64,000 nucleotides of DNA from Clostridia bacterium (GTDB lineage: Bacteria; Bacillota; Clostridia; Oscillospirales; CAG-272), in NCBI GenBank assembly GCA_017504625.1, contig JAFVQU010000008.1, positions 1 to 64,000 on the forward strand, given 5' to 3'. A program made the position numbers and the translations under genes. Under the pieces are notes generated by a model. That model saw nothing but the letters and a program-made list of their open reading frames with translations. It searched no databases and had not been told where the DNA came from. Below are positions 55,484 through 62,901 of the stretch, in pieces. Every line of letters starts with the position of its first letter. The first letter of the stretch is position 1.

Positions 55484-55927
55484 TTATTCAACCACAACCA
55501 CGCCGTCGTCCTTAACGGTGATAGTCATGCCGTCCTTGACGTAATCAAGGAACTCGTCGCCAAGGCAATCAACAACGGGCATAGACACGTCGTCAAGCCA
55601 AACGTCAGCAAGTATAGCACCTGCCGCAGCGAGCGAGTCGATATGCTCGGAAAAGAGCATGCAAGCAGGCTGACGCTTCATAGCCGCGGCGCAGTAAAGC
55701 ACCAAGCCGCCCGTGGTCGAGCCTATCGTCATCGGAAGGCACAGAGCCTTGCCCGCGGTGGGCTTTCCGAAAAGATCGGGATTGTTCTGATCCTTGCAGG
55801 TCGCGGTCTTGTCGCCGAACTGAAGCGCGCCCTGAAGTGACGCAAGCGTATTGAATCCGCCGTGTGTAACGACCGCCTCAGCGGTAACGTTACCGGGTGT
55901 TACTACTCTACCTTTAAATTCTTTCAT
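55484..55927 (-). CDS. Aconitase X small (swivel) subunit
   Basis: 147 residues. The sequence VVTPGNVTAEAVVTHGGFNT followed by LMF-type swivel sequences (KALCLPMTIGSTTGGLVLYC) identifies the small domain of AcnX enzymes, here a separate polypeptide. It pairs with the large subunit encoded just upstream; its ATG overlaps that stop by one base (TAATG). Characterised two-subunit AcnX enzymes are hydroxyproline-type dehydratases in bacteria and mevalonate-5-phosphate dehydratase in archaea; the substrate here is not determined. Confidence 0.9.
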   Translation of the reverse strand: MKEFKGRVVTPGNVTAEAVVTHGGFNTLASLQGALQFGDKTATCKDQNNPDLFGKPTAGKALCLPMTIGSTTGGLVLYCAAAMKRQPACMLFSEHIDSLAAAGAILADVWLDDVSMPVVDCLGDEFLDYVKDGMTITVKDDGVVVVE

Positions 55928-57204
55928 TACTTTGTACCTCCTACCGTAAGAGCGTGAAGTATCTCGTCATCAGTGTAATAACGCGCTGTCGTGTAAGTAC
56001 GAAGCTTGTTCGACGAGGTGATAACGGGCATCTTCTTGCAAAGAGGATTGTTCATATACATAAGAGGGCAGATATACGAGGTGATAACACCTGTAGCCTT
56101 AAGTCTGACCGCATAGCCCGTATTGTTGAACTCCTTAAGCACTGCGGGAGATGCGGTAAAGACGGTGGGAATAAGCACCTTCTTGTTACCCGATGCCGCA
56201 AGTCCTGCCTCTATCTTGTCGGTCCAGTCCTTGAGCTGCTTGAGCGTCATATGAGGACAACCCATAAAGCAAAGCTTGGGCTTTGCGTCGGCATTCTTCC
56301 ACATTACAGGATAGCTTGCCTTTACTCTTTCAAGCTCGGCATCGTCAATTACGTAAACCTCCGCGCCCTCTGCGATGAGCGAGTCGCCAACCTCAACTGC
56401 CTCGGGAGTAAGTCCGTCAATATGATAAAGACCAACCGCGCCGTTGGATGCGGTTGCCGCACCGAAGTCCTTCAAATATGTGCAAGCGTCATCGTTAAGC
56501 TCGTTACCGATCCACTTGTCAAGTCCGTAAACGTAAGGAACTGCCTCCATTACCTTCATACCGATAGCAGATCCCAACAGCTGCGCCTCGGGCTTCTTTT
56601 CGGTTTCGATCTTGACGATCCAGGTAGCCTTTCTTCCCTCGTCGGTGAGAAGTCCGAAATAAGGAACGTAGCCGACGATAGAGCCCATAATGTCCATAAT
56701 ACCCGAGTTACGGTTGCATCTTGCTCCGAGAACCGAGTTCGCGTAAACGACTGCGCTCGACTCTGCCCAGGAAAGCACCTCGCCCTTCTTCGGCTTGTTG
56801 CCTACCTCGTCAAGATAGCAAGTGCAGGTAAAAGCATCGTCATTCATAAGTCCGAGCTCCTTGAGCTGCTTTTCGTAGCTCTCCTGCGTCGCGTACATAA
56901 ACTTGTTGAATACAAAATTCTGCAACACGTTTGCAGGAACGTTCTTGTCAAGAGGACGGGGGTCAACCGAGAACTCCTGCTTTGAGATCGCGCCCGCGTC
57001 GATAAGCTGCTGCATAAGATCGAATACGGGTGTCATCATCTTAAGTCCGAACGAGGTTACAAGATGATTATATTTGCTCGTTACGGGAACCATCTTTTCT
57101 GCTCCGAAAGCGTCACCGTACATAACGAGCGTCTTCATGACCTTCGATAAGGTTTCTCCCTTCTCACCGTCAAGTATCGCTTGCTGTTCTTTAGTTAATA
57201 TCAT
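55927..57204 (-). CDS. Aconitase X catalytic (large) subunit
   Basis: 425 residues. Starts LTKEQQAILDGEKGETLSKV, then MKTLVMYGDAFGAEKMVPVT, standard for AcnX. Conserved cysteines for an iron-sulfur cluster are candidates in VLGARCNRNSG, LCFMGCPHMTLKQ and TSYICPLMYM. AcnX enzymes dehydrate small hydroxy acids or hydroxyprolines with a [2Fe-2S] or [4Fe-4S] cofactor. AAGGAAGGA lies upstream of the ATG. The adjacent Old-Yellow-Enzyme-type reductase in the same direction could reduce the double bond made here; that is inference. Confidence 0.92.
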   Translation of the reverse strand: MILTKEQQAILDGEKGETLSKVMKTLVMYGDAFGAEKMVPVTSKYNHLVTSFGLKMMTPVFDLMQQLIDAGAISKQEFSVDPRPLDKNVPANVLQNFVFNKFMYATQESYEKQLKELGLMNDDAFTCTCYLDEVGNKPKKGEVLSWAESSAVVYANSVLGARCNRNSGIMDIMGSIVGYVPYFGLLTDEGRKATWIVKIETEKKPEAQLLGSAIGMKVMEAVPYVYGLDKWIGNELNDDACTYLKDFGAATASNGAVGLYHIDGLTPEAVEVGDSLIAEGAEVYVIDDAELERVKASYPVMWKNADAKPKLCFMGCPHMTLKQLKDWTDKIEAGLAASGNKKVLIPTVFTASPAVLKEFNNTGYAVRLKATGVITSYICPLMYMNNPLCKKMPVITSSNKLRTYTTARYYTDDEILHALTVGGTK

Positions 57205-57225
57205 AAAACTAATCCTTCCTTTCCT

Positions 57226-57277
57226 CAGGGCTTTGCCCTGAAACCCACTAAAGAAACTTTTGAAAAAGTTTCTTTAG
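57226..57277. repeat. Two inverted repeats before the aconitase X genes
   Basis: CAGGGC-TTT-GCCCTG at 57226-57240 and a 30-base palindrome with arms CTAAAGAAACTTTT/AAAAGTTTCTTTAG at 57248-57277. They lie in a 210-base gap that has no gene. Confidence 0.65.
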
Positions 57278-57370
57278 AATCTTCAAAACCCTCAAAATTT
57301 TTTCTATCCCCATTAAGTTCAACTTAACTGGTGAAACCAAATCCTTTTTTCTGAAAGTTTTTGCGGGGGC

Positions 57371-57402
57371 GCGGGGGAGCTTTTTTCAAAAAGCTTCCCC
57401 GC
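57371..57402. repeat. Palindrome after the enoate reductase gene
   Basis: GCGGGGGAGCTTTTTT and AAAAAGCTTCCCCGC pair with one bulge. The neighbouring sequence (GGGGGCGCGGGGGAG) resembles that around 55425, suggesting a shared repeat family; it may also end the reductase transcript. Confidence 0.65.
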
Positions 57403-57414
57403 ACGCTTCCCCTC

Positions 57415-59481
57415 TTATATCTTCATCGCAACGTCCCACGCGCCCCAAATGACCGTGCGGAGATTTCCGACAGCCTTTGCGTCACCGATAACGTGCACGC
57501 CCTTGGTCGCAATAGGAGCGGGATTATAACCGACCGACATAATGACGGAATCACCGTCGATTTTGAATATCTTTCCATCCTTGCCCTTGACCATAACGCC
57601 GCCGTCAACGATCTCGCAAAGCGCAGTTTCAAGATGAACGGGAACGTTGTTTGTCTTGAAGCAATCGCGGAGATAGCTGGTGTTTGCGAGGCAGATGCCG
57701 GGAGTGACAACGAGGTCGTCCATCATCTCAACGATGGTAGGCTTCTTGCCCTGAAGGAAGAGATCGTACGCGATCTCGCAGCCGGTAAGACCGCCGCCGA
57801 TGATAGTAACTCTCTCGCCAACTTCCTTATTACCAAGGAGATAATCAACCGCCTCAATCGCGTTCTCAACGCCCTTGACGGGAATTCTCTTGGCAACAGC
57901 ACCCGTAGCAACGATAACCTCGTCTGCATCAAGCGCCTTAACGTCGGTTACAGCGGTGTTAAGCTTAACCTCAATGGCAGGATACTTTGCAATCTCGCGG
58001 ATATACCAAGCGATAAGCGCTCTGTCCTTTTCCTTAAAGGAGGGAGCCGCCGCCGCGACAAATACGCCTCCGAGCTTGTCGGTCTTTTCGTAAAGCGTTA
58101 CGCTGTGACCTCTCTTTGCACAAACAAGCGCCGCCTCCATACCACCGATACCGCCGCCGACGATTGCAACCTTTTTAGCCTTTTTCGCGGGCTGAAGCTT
58201 ATATTTTTTAGACTGCATAGTCTCGGGATTAAGCGCGCAACGCGCAAGTCCCATGGTGTCCTTAAGGTCCTGAGTATTCGCATGTCCCTTGCTCGACGAG
58301 AAGTTGAAGCAACCCGAGTGACAGCAGATACAGGGCTTGATGTCCTCAAGTCTGTCCTCGATCATCTTGGTGATCCATTCGGGGTCGGTAAGGAACTGAC
58401 GAGCAACGCCCATACCGTCGATTCTGCCCTCAGCGATAGCCTTTGCGGCTACCTCGGCATCCATTCTACCCGCGCAAACGACGGGAATATCAACAAACTT
58501 CTTGATGTGCGCTACGTCCTCGAGGTTGCAGTTCTCGGGCATATACATCGGGGGATGAGCCCAGTACCAGGAGTCATAAGTGCCGTTATCGGCATTAAGC
58601 ATGTCATAGCCTGCATCCTGAAGGTACTTTGCCGCCTTCTCGGACTCTGCCATATTTCTGCCGACCTCAACGTAGTCCTCACCGGGCATAGCGCCCTCGC
58701 AGAAGCCCTTCATCTTCGATTCTACAGAGTAACGGAGCGATACGGGATAATCCTCGCCGCAAGCCTCTTTAATTGCCTTTACGACCTCTGCCGCAAAGCG
58801 ATAGCGGTTTTCAAAAGAGCCGCCGTACTCGTCCTCTCTCTTGTTGAAGAACTCTATTGCAAACTGGTCAAGAAGATAACCCTCGTGAACCGCGTGAACC
58901 TCAACGCCGTCAACGCCTGCGTCGCGGCAGAGCTTTGCGGTCTTTGCAAATGCCTCAATGATCTCGTGTATCTGCTCCTTGGTCATCTCGGGGCACTCGA
59001 TATCGTGCGCCCAACGAGAAGGCTGGGGAGAAGGAGATGCAAGCTCGTGGCTCGTGTCAATGATAGGCTTTACAAGCGCGCGGGTGAACTTATTCTTATG
59101 AAGCGGAGCGACAAGCTCTGTGATCGCCCAAGAGCGTCCCATACCCGCAGTCAGCTGAACGAAAAGCTTTGCTCCCGTCTTATGTATCTCATCCATAAAG
59201 ACCTTAAGCTCCTTGAACATCTTTTCATTCTGCCAGAGCCACTTGCCCCAGAAGGTGTCGCGCAGGGGCGCGATGCCGGGGATGATAAGACCGACGTTAT
59301 TGTTTGCTCTCTCAAGGAAGAGCTTTGCCGCCTCCTTGTCAAAGTGACAGCCGCCAAGCTCAAACCAACCGAAAAGCGACGTGCCTCCCATAGGACACAT
59401 AACTATTCTGTTCTTGATCTCAACATTTCCGATCTTCCACGGGGTAAATAAAGCCTCGTATTTAGGATTCATCTTTTCCAT
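57415..59481 (-). CDS. NADH:flavin oxidoreductase / 2-enoate reductase (Old Yellow Enzyme family)
   Basis: 688 residues in three parts. An N-terminal FMN-binding TIM barrel (ALFTPWKIGNVEIKNRIVM to IDGMGVARQFLTDPEW), then an iron-sulfur motif CICCHSGCF with a later C in LARCALNP, and C-terminal FAD and NAD(H) Rossmann domains (KVAIVGGGIGGMEAALVCAK; VTIIGGGLTGCEIAYDLFL). The same build is found in 2,4-dienoyl-CoA reductase, enoate reductase and bile-acid BaiCD-type enzymes. It reduces activated C=C bonds at the expense of NADH or via ferredoxin. AGGAG lies six bases before the ATG. Substrate undetermined. Confidence 0.94.
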   Translation of the reverse strand: MEKMNPKYEALFTPWKIGNVEIKNRIVMCPMGGTSLFGWFELGGCHFDKEAAKLFLERANNNVGLIIPGIAPLRDTFWGKWLWQNEKMFKELKVFMDEIHKTGAKLFVQLTAGMGRSWAITELVAPLHKNKFTRALVKPIIDTSHELASPSPQPSRWAHDIECPEMTKEQIHEIIEAFAKTAKLCRDAGVDGVEVHAVHEGYLLDQFAIEFFNKREDEYGGSFENRYRFAAEVVKAIKEACGEDYPVSLRYSVESKMKGFCEGAMPGEDYVEVGRNMAESEKAAKYLQDAGYDMLNADNGTYDSWYWAHPPMYMPENCNLEDVAHIKKFVDIPVVCAGRMDAEVAAKAIAEGRIDGMGVARQFLTDPEWITKMIEDRLEDIKPCICCHSGCFNFSSSKGHANTQDLKDTMGLARCALNPETMQSKKYKLQPAKKAKKVAIVGGGIGGMEAALVCAKRGHSVTLYEKTDKLGGVFVAAAAPSFKEKDRALIAWYIREIAKYPAIEVKLNTAVTDVKALDADEVIVATGAVAKRIPVKGVENAIEAVDYLLGNKEVGERVTIIGGGLTGCEIAYDLFLQGKKPTIVEMMDDLVVTPGICLANTSYLRDCFKTNNVPVHLETALCEIVDGGVMVKGKDGKIFKIDGDSVIMSVGYNPAPIATKGVHVIGDAKAVGNLRTVIWGAWDVAMKI

Positions 59482-59521
59482 AAAATTCTCCTTTTATGTT
59501 ATTTATTTTATTCCATATATA

Positions 59522-59550
59522 ATTTTACTACATTTCTTCCTCCCCGTCAA
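59522..59550 (-). promoter_or_regulatory. Promoter of the enoate reductase gene
   Basis: Minus strand TTGACG (59545-59550), 17-base spacer, TAAAAT (59522-59527), about 40 bases before the start codon. Confidence 0.75.
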
Positions 59551-59658
59551 GCAAACAACGATCAAAAAAGCCTTTTTGGGAAAAAGAATTTTATTTGCTT
59601 GTGCAAAGGACACAAAGCGCATAACGTATATTTGTGCAGTATTCTTTACACACGACCA

Positions 59659-59687
59659 TTGACAATCATTTGACCGCGTGATATAAT
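59659..59687 (+). promoter_or_regulatory. Sigma-A promoter of the 420-residue membrane protein gene
   Basis: TTGACA (59659-59664), 17-base spacer ending in TGA, TATAAT (59682-59687). Both hexamers are perfect. Confidence 0.88.
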
Positions 59688-59722
59688 TATATTATAACAA
59701 ACGGCATCTATAGGAGGTAACA

Positions 59723-60985
59723 ATGAAAAGAAACCCAATCGCAATATTAAGAAACTCGATTTTCAGCATTCTTGGCACCTTCATTACCTACATGTCGTCA
59801 ATTTCCTTTTATATGATGTTCAGCACGGTCATAAACGAAACTAAAACAGCATTCAGAGATAGCGTATGGCTTTACATCGTACATTTTCTCCCTGCCATAT
59901 CCGCTACGGCTTTTTCAATATTGATCTACTATTACATCGATAATCTTGACCTTTTCAACAAGCGCGATTATTACTATAGCAAAAACAGGAGGACACTCAT
60001 TTCCGAGCCTCAATACCTCGTCGCATTTCTTATCGGACTTGTCTTCAGCGCAGCCCTTTTTGAAACTCCCATAAATTACGCGTTGTCGATTTTCAATTTT
60101 AAGAGCTCACTTGTTTCAAGAGGCGCATCTGTTCTTATCTATTCGGCAATCAGACTTGTCCAGCTTTACCTGCTCAGATCGAAATGGGATCTTGAATTTG
60201 AATCGCCAATTTTTGTTCAAAAGGCAGCATTCAGTCGCAACCGCGATTTTGACAACTTCAAGACTCGTCAGCTTATATTCCAACCTCTCGGATTCTTCAC
60301 TCTTCTGTTTATAGTTCTTGCTTTTTTTGCAAGATGGGGTGCTCCGATCGTACTTGCCCTGATAATTATTTTCAAGGATCTTGGTTGGCTTATTACTCCG
60401 ATAATCCTTATTCTTTGTCTGATTCCTATGATAGTATCGGCTATCTGTGGACTTCGTGCAAGAAGAAAGCTTATCTCCCGACTGAAAAAGATCGAAAAGC
60501 TGGGATACGCCAAAATAACCTACGAGGGTAACAAATATCTCTCGGCCCTATTCCCGAAAAGATTATTTTCGTTTACACTTGAAGATAGAAACGGTAGAAA
60601 ATACAACTGTATCGTCATATCCTGCGGCAAGATGAACTCGCCGATATATTTTAAGGAAAATGAATTTTTGATCGAGAGAAGCGTGCGTCTGAATAACGGC
60701 GCTCTGATCTCACGCGGCGGCGCCTACGCGCAGATCGTCAATATAAACGAGATTGGCGGCGACCAAAATCCCACAAACGCGCTTGCGGGCTATTTTTTAG
60801 TCTTACCAATTGATTTCCCCATACACGAGGGCAAAAAGACCGTCATTGTCAATCCAATCCCCTCAAAAATATTCGTTATGGACAACGTCAAGGCAAAGCC
60901 TATTGACACGGGAGAGCAAATTTTCAACTACACGGTCTATAACACCACGGGATTTTGTAATATGATAGAAAGAGATAACGATTAA
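59723..60985 (+). CDS. Membrane protein of unknown function with soluble C-terminal domain
   Basis: 420 residues. I do not recognise the family. Hydrophobic segments lie near residues 12-33, 50-72, 95-115, 130-150, 190-205 and 210-245, followed by a soluble C-terminal domain of about 165 residues starting at LRARRKLISRLKKIEKLGYA. That domain is beta-rich (FSFTLEDRNGRKYNCIVISC; RGGAYAQIVNINEIGG). AGGAGGT precedes the ATG by six bases, the promoter is excellent, and a terminator follows, so the gene is monocistronic. Codon use is like its neighbours. Confidence 0.8.
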   Translation: MKRNPIAILRNSIFSILGTFITYMSSISFYMMFSTVINETKTAFRDSVWLYIVHFLPAISATAFSILIYYYIDNLDLFNKRDYYYSKNRRTLISEPQYLVAFLIGLVFSAALFETPINYALSIFNFKSSLVSRGASVLIYSAIRLVQLYLLRSKWDLEFESPIFVQKAAFSRNRDFDNFKTRQLIFQPLGFFTLLFIVLAFFARWGAPIVLALIIIFKDLGWLITPIILILCLIPMIVSAICGLRARRKLISRLKKIEKLGYAKITYEGNKYLSALFPKRLFSFTLEDRNGRKYNCIVISCGKMNSPIYFKENEFLIERSVRLNNGALISRGGAYAQIVNINEIGGDQNPTNALAGYFLVLPIDFPIHEGKKTVIVNPIPSKIFVMDNVKAKPIDTGEQIFNYTVYNTTGFCNMIERDND

Positions 60986-60988
60986 AAA

Positions 60989-61025
60989 GAAAAGAATCCC
61001 CTGCTCATTGAGCAAGGGCTTCTTT
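60989..61025. terminator. Terminator between the membrane protein gene and sigF
   Basis: AAAAGAA...CCC-TGCTC pairs with GAGCA-AGGG...TTCTTTT around ATT, with small bulges. It abuts the sigF stop codon. Confidence 0.75.
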
Positions 61026-61802
61026 TCACGTTGCCATCTCTCCGCGCAAAAATGACATTATCTTCTTTTCCTCGCGAGATATCTTCACCTGCGAAAGTCC
61101 CATAAGGTTTGCGACCTGCTGCTGCGTCATATCTCTGTAATAGCGAAGCAAAACGATCTTTCTCCATTCGGGCGGCATTTTTGAGATTGCCTGAGTAAGC
61201 GAAATTCGGTCATTGAGATTCTCAAGCTCGTCGGCAGACTCTCTGTCGGGTATGACGGAATCAAGCGTTCGTGAATCCTCGCCGTAAACGTTGTCCGAAA
61301 GCGACGCTATCGGCGATACTGCGTCTATTGCCACTGCCGCATCTTCAATGCTGACTCCCGCTGCCTCAGCAAGCTCACCGATACCTGCCTCTCTGCCCTC
61401 CTCGGTCATGATGCGGTTCTTCTCGCGCATGATGATCATTCCCGTGCGCTTATATCCACGGCTTACTCGGATAAGTCCGTCATCTCGCAGATGCCGTCTT
61501 ATCTCTCCTACGATAAGCGGCACGGCATAGGTTGAAAAAGCAGTTCCGCGCTCAATGTCAAAGCTTCTGATCGCTTTTATCATCCCTATCGTGCCTATTT
61601 GCATCAGATCCTCAAATTCAGTTCCTCTGTCACGGAATTTAAGCGCGATGCTCTTAACAAGCGCGACGTTCTCAACTATAAGCGTTTCGGTCGCGCTCTC
61701 ATCTCCGCTTTGCGCGAGTGAAATAAGCTCTCTGTTTCGTACAAACCGCTCATCACGGCTTTCTATATTCAAGCAATCGACGTTTTTCTCTCGGTTTTCC
61801 AT
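61026..61802 (-). CDS. sigF: Sporulation sigma factor sigma-F
   Basis: 258 residues. Region 2 has GTEFEDLMQIGTIGMIKAIR and SFDIERGTAFSTYAVPLIVG; region 4 ends with RYYRDMTQQQVANLMGLSQV followed by KISREEKKIMSFL. Together with spoIIAA and spoIIAB immediately upstream this is the forespore sigma-F. ATG at 61802 follows GGAGG by five bases. Sigma-F directs early forespore transcription once released from SpoIIAB. Confidence 0.96.
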   Translation of the reverse strand: MENREKNVDCLNIESRDERFVRNRELISLAQSGDESATETLIVENVALVKSIALKFRDRGTEFEDLMQIGTIGMIKAIRSFDIERGTAFSTYAVPLIVGEIRRHLRDDGLIRVSRGYKRTGMIIMREKNRIMTEEGREAGIGELAEAAGVSIEDAAVAIDAVSPIASLSDNVYGEDSRTLDSVIPDRESADELENLNDRISLTQAISKMPPEWRKIVLLRYYRDMTQQQVANLMGLSQVKISREEKKIMSFLRGEMAT

Positions 61803-61834
61803 CAAGACCTCCAAAAAGCACCGAAAAATCGGTT

Positions 61835-62296
61835 TTATGTATCACTCCGTCCTCCGAAAACCTTATACATAACTATGCTCGTGCCCTTGCCGACTCGGGA
61901 CGTCACCTTCAAGCAATCGGTAAAGCTCTCCATAACCGTAAAGCCCATTCCGCTTCGCTCCCCTGCCGCATCCGTCGTAAAAAGCGGCTGGCGCGCCTCG
62001 CTCACGTCCTCAATTCCGCAGCCTCTGTCCTTTATCTCTATTTTGGCAATTCTGCCCTCAAGAAGCGATACGGTTATGTAAATTATTCCCTCTTTGTCAC
62101 GGTATCCGTGAACTATACAGTTGGTTACCGCCTCGCTTACCGCGCATTTTACGTCCGCTATCTCGACCGCCATCGGATCAAGCTGGGCGCAAAACGCCGC
62201 TACCGCGGCGCGCGCCATTCCCTCGTTTGCCGAGAGCGCGGGGAGCTTTAATTGCATTTTATTTATCACTTTTCCGCCAAATCTCGATCTTTTCAT
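61835..62296 (-). CDS. spoIIAB: Anti-sigma F factor SpoIIAB
   Basis: 153 residues. Alignment by eye with SpoIIAB is clear: LPALSANEGMARAAVAAFCA, QLDPMAVEIADVKCAVSEAV, TNCIVHGYRDK, and the GHKL ATP-binding boxes EIKDRGCGIEDV and SGMGFTVMESF. It binds sigma-F with ATP and phosphorylates SpoIIAA. It has an N-terminal extension of about ten residues (MKRSRFGGKVINK) relative to the Bacillus protein. The ATG overlaps the spoIIAA stop by four bases (ATGA). Confidence 0.96.
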   Translation of the reverse strand: MKRSRFGGKVINKMQLKLPALSANEGMARAAVAAFCAQLDPMAVEIADVKCAVSEAVTNCIVHGYRDKEGIIYITVSLLEGRIAKIEIKDRGCGIEDVSEARQPLFTTDAAGERSGMGFTVMESFTDCLKVTSRVGKGTSIVMYKVFGGRSDT

Positions 62297-62742
62297 TTTA
62301 TGCTTCCTTTCTTCTTGTGATTGCTCTGCGCCGTATTAGTCGACATGGTTGCCGACGCTATACGCTCGGCATGCCCGCGCGACTCCTTATTTTCCACCGT
62401 CTGCTTGGTATACTCTACTCTCACTATCCTCTCAAGCCCCGCAAGCGACATTATTTTTTCAACTCGCGGCGAGGGATCAAGCACGACGGTCTGCCCGCCC
62501 AGCTCCTTCATAAGCGCGTATCTGCCCATAATAAGACCAAGCCCCGAGCTGTCCATAAGCTCGATCGCCGACATATCGATGACGAGCTTTATAGGTCTTT
62601 TTTGCTTTATCATATCGTCAATTGCAGTCCTTACCGCCACAGCGCTGTGATGGTCGATCTCGCCTCTCAGCTTTATTTTCAATATCTCTCCCGTAAATTC
62701 ACTGTCAAATCCCGGCTTTCTATCTCTCGCTGCCGCGCACAT
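62293..62742 (-). CDS. spoIIAA: Anti-sigma F factor antagonist SpoIIAA
   Basis: 149 residues. STAS domain with IKLRGEIDHHSAVAVRTAID and LVIDMSAIELMDSSGLGLIM; the serine in MDSSGLG is the site phosphorylated by SpoIIAB. After the STAS domain (about residue 115) there is an extra C-terminal tail of about 35 residues (ENKESRGHAERIASATMSTN) that is not in the Bacillus protein. GGGAGG precedes the ATG by nine bases. A sigma-H promoter is expected upstream, but I could not identify one. Confidence 0.95.
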   Translation of the reverse strand: MCAAARDRKPGFDSEFTGEILKIKLRGEIDHHSAVAVRTAIDDMIKQKRPIKLVIDMSAIELMDSSGLGLIMGRYALMKELGGQTVVLDPSPRVEKIMSLAGLERIVRVEYTKQTVENKESRGHAERIASATMSTNTAQSNHKKKGSIK

Positions 62743-62857
62743 TTATTCTTTTCCTCCCTTTCCCCCGCACTCATGCGGACAAGCACACTTTTTATTAATT
62801 TTATCATGTCAAAAGCGAGAATTTTGTCACAGTGTAGTGTCGAAAATAAAAAATAAA

Positions 62858-62887
62858 AAGGCGATGAAGCTTTCACTTCATCGCCTT
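62858..62887 (-). terminator. Terminator of the EF-G-like gene
   Basis: On the minus strand AAGGCGATGAAG and CTTCATCGCCTT pair around a short loop, followed by TTTATTTTTTATTTTC. It overlaps the end of the gene by a few bases upstream of the spoIIA operon. Confidence 0.9.
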
Positions 62888-62901
62888 GAATTTTTGTTTG
62901 A

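Noticed and set aside
57361..59451. A 696-codon plus-strand frame opposite the enoate reductase gene
   Set aside because: The minus-strand frame has full flavoprotein motifs and a good ribosome binding site; the plus frame has no recognisable motif and begins inside a palindrome.
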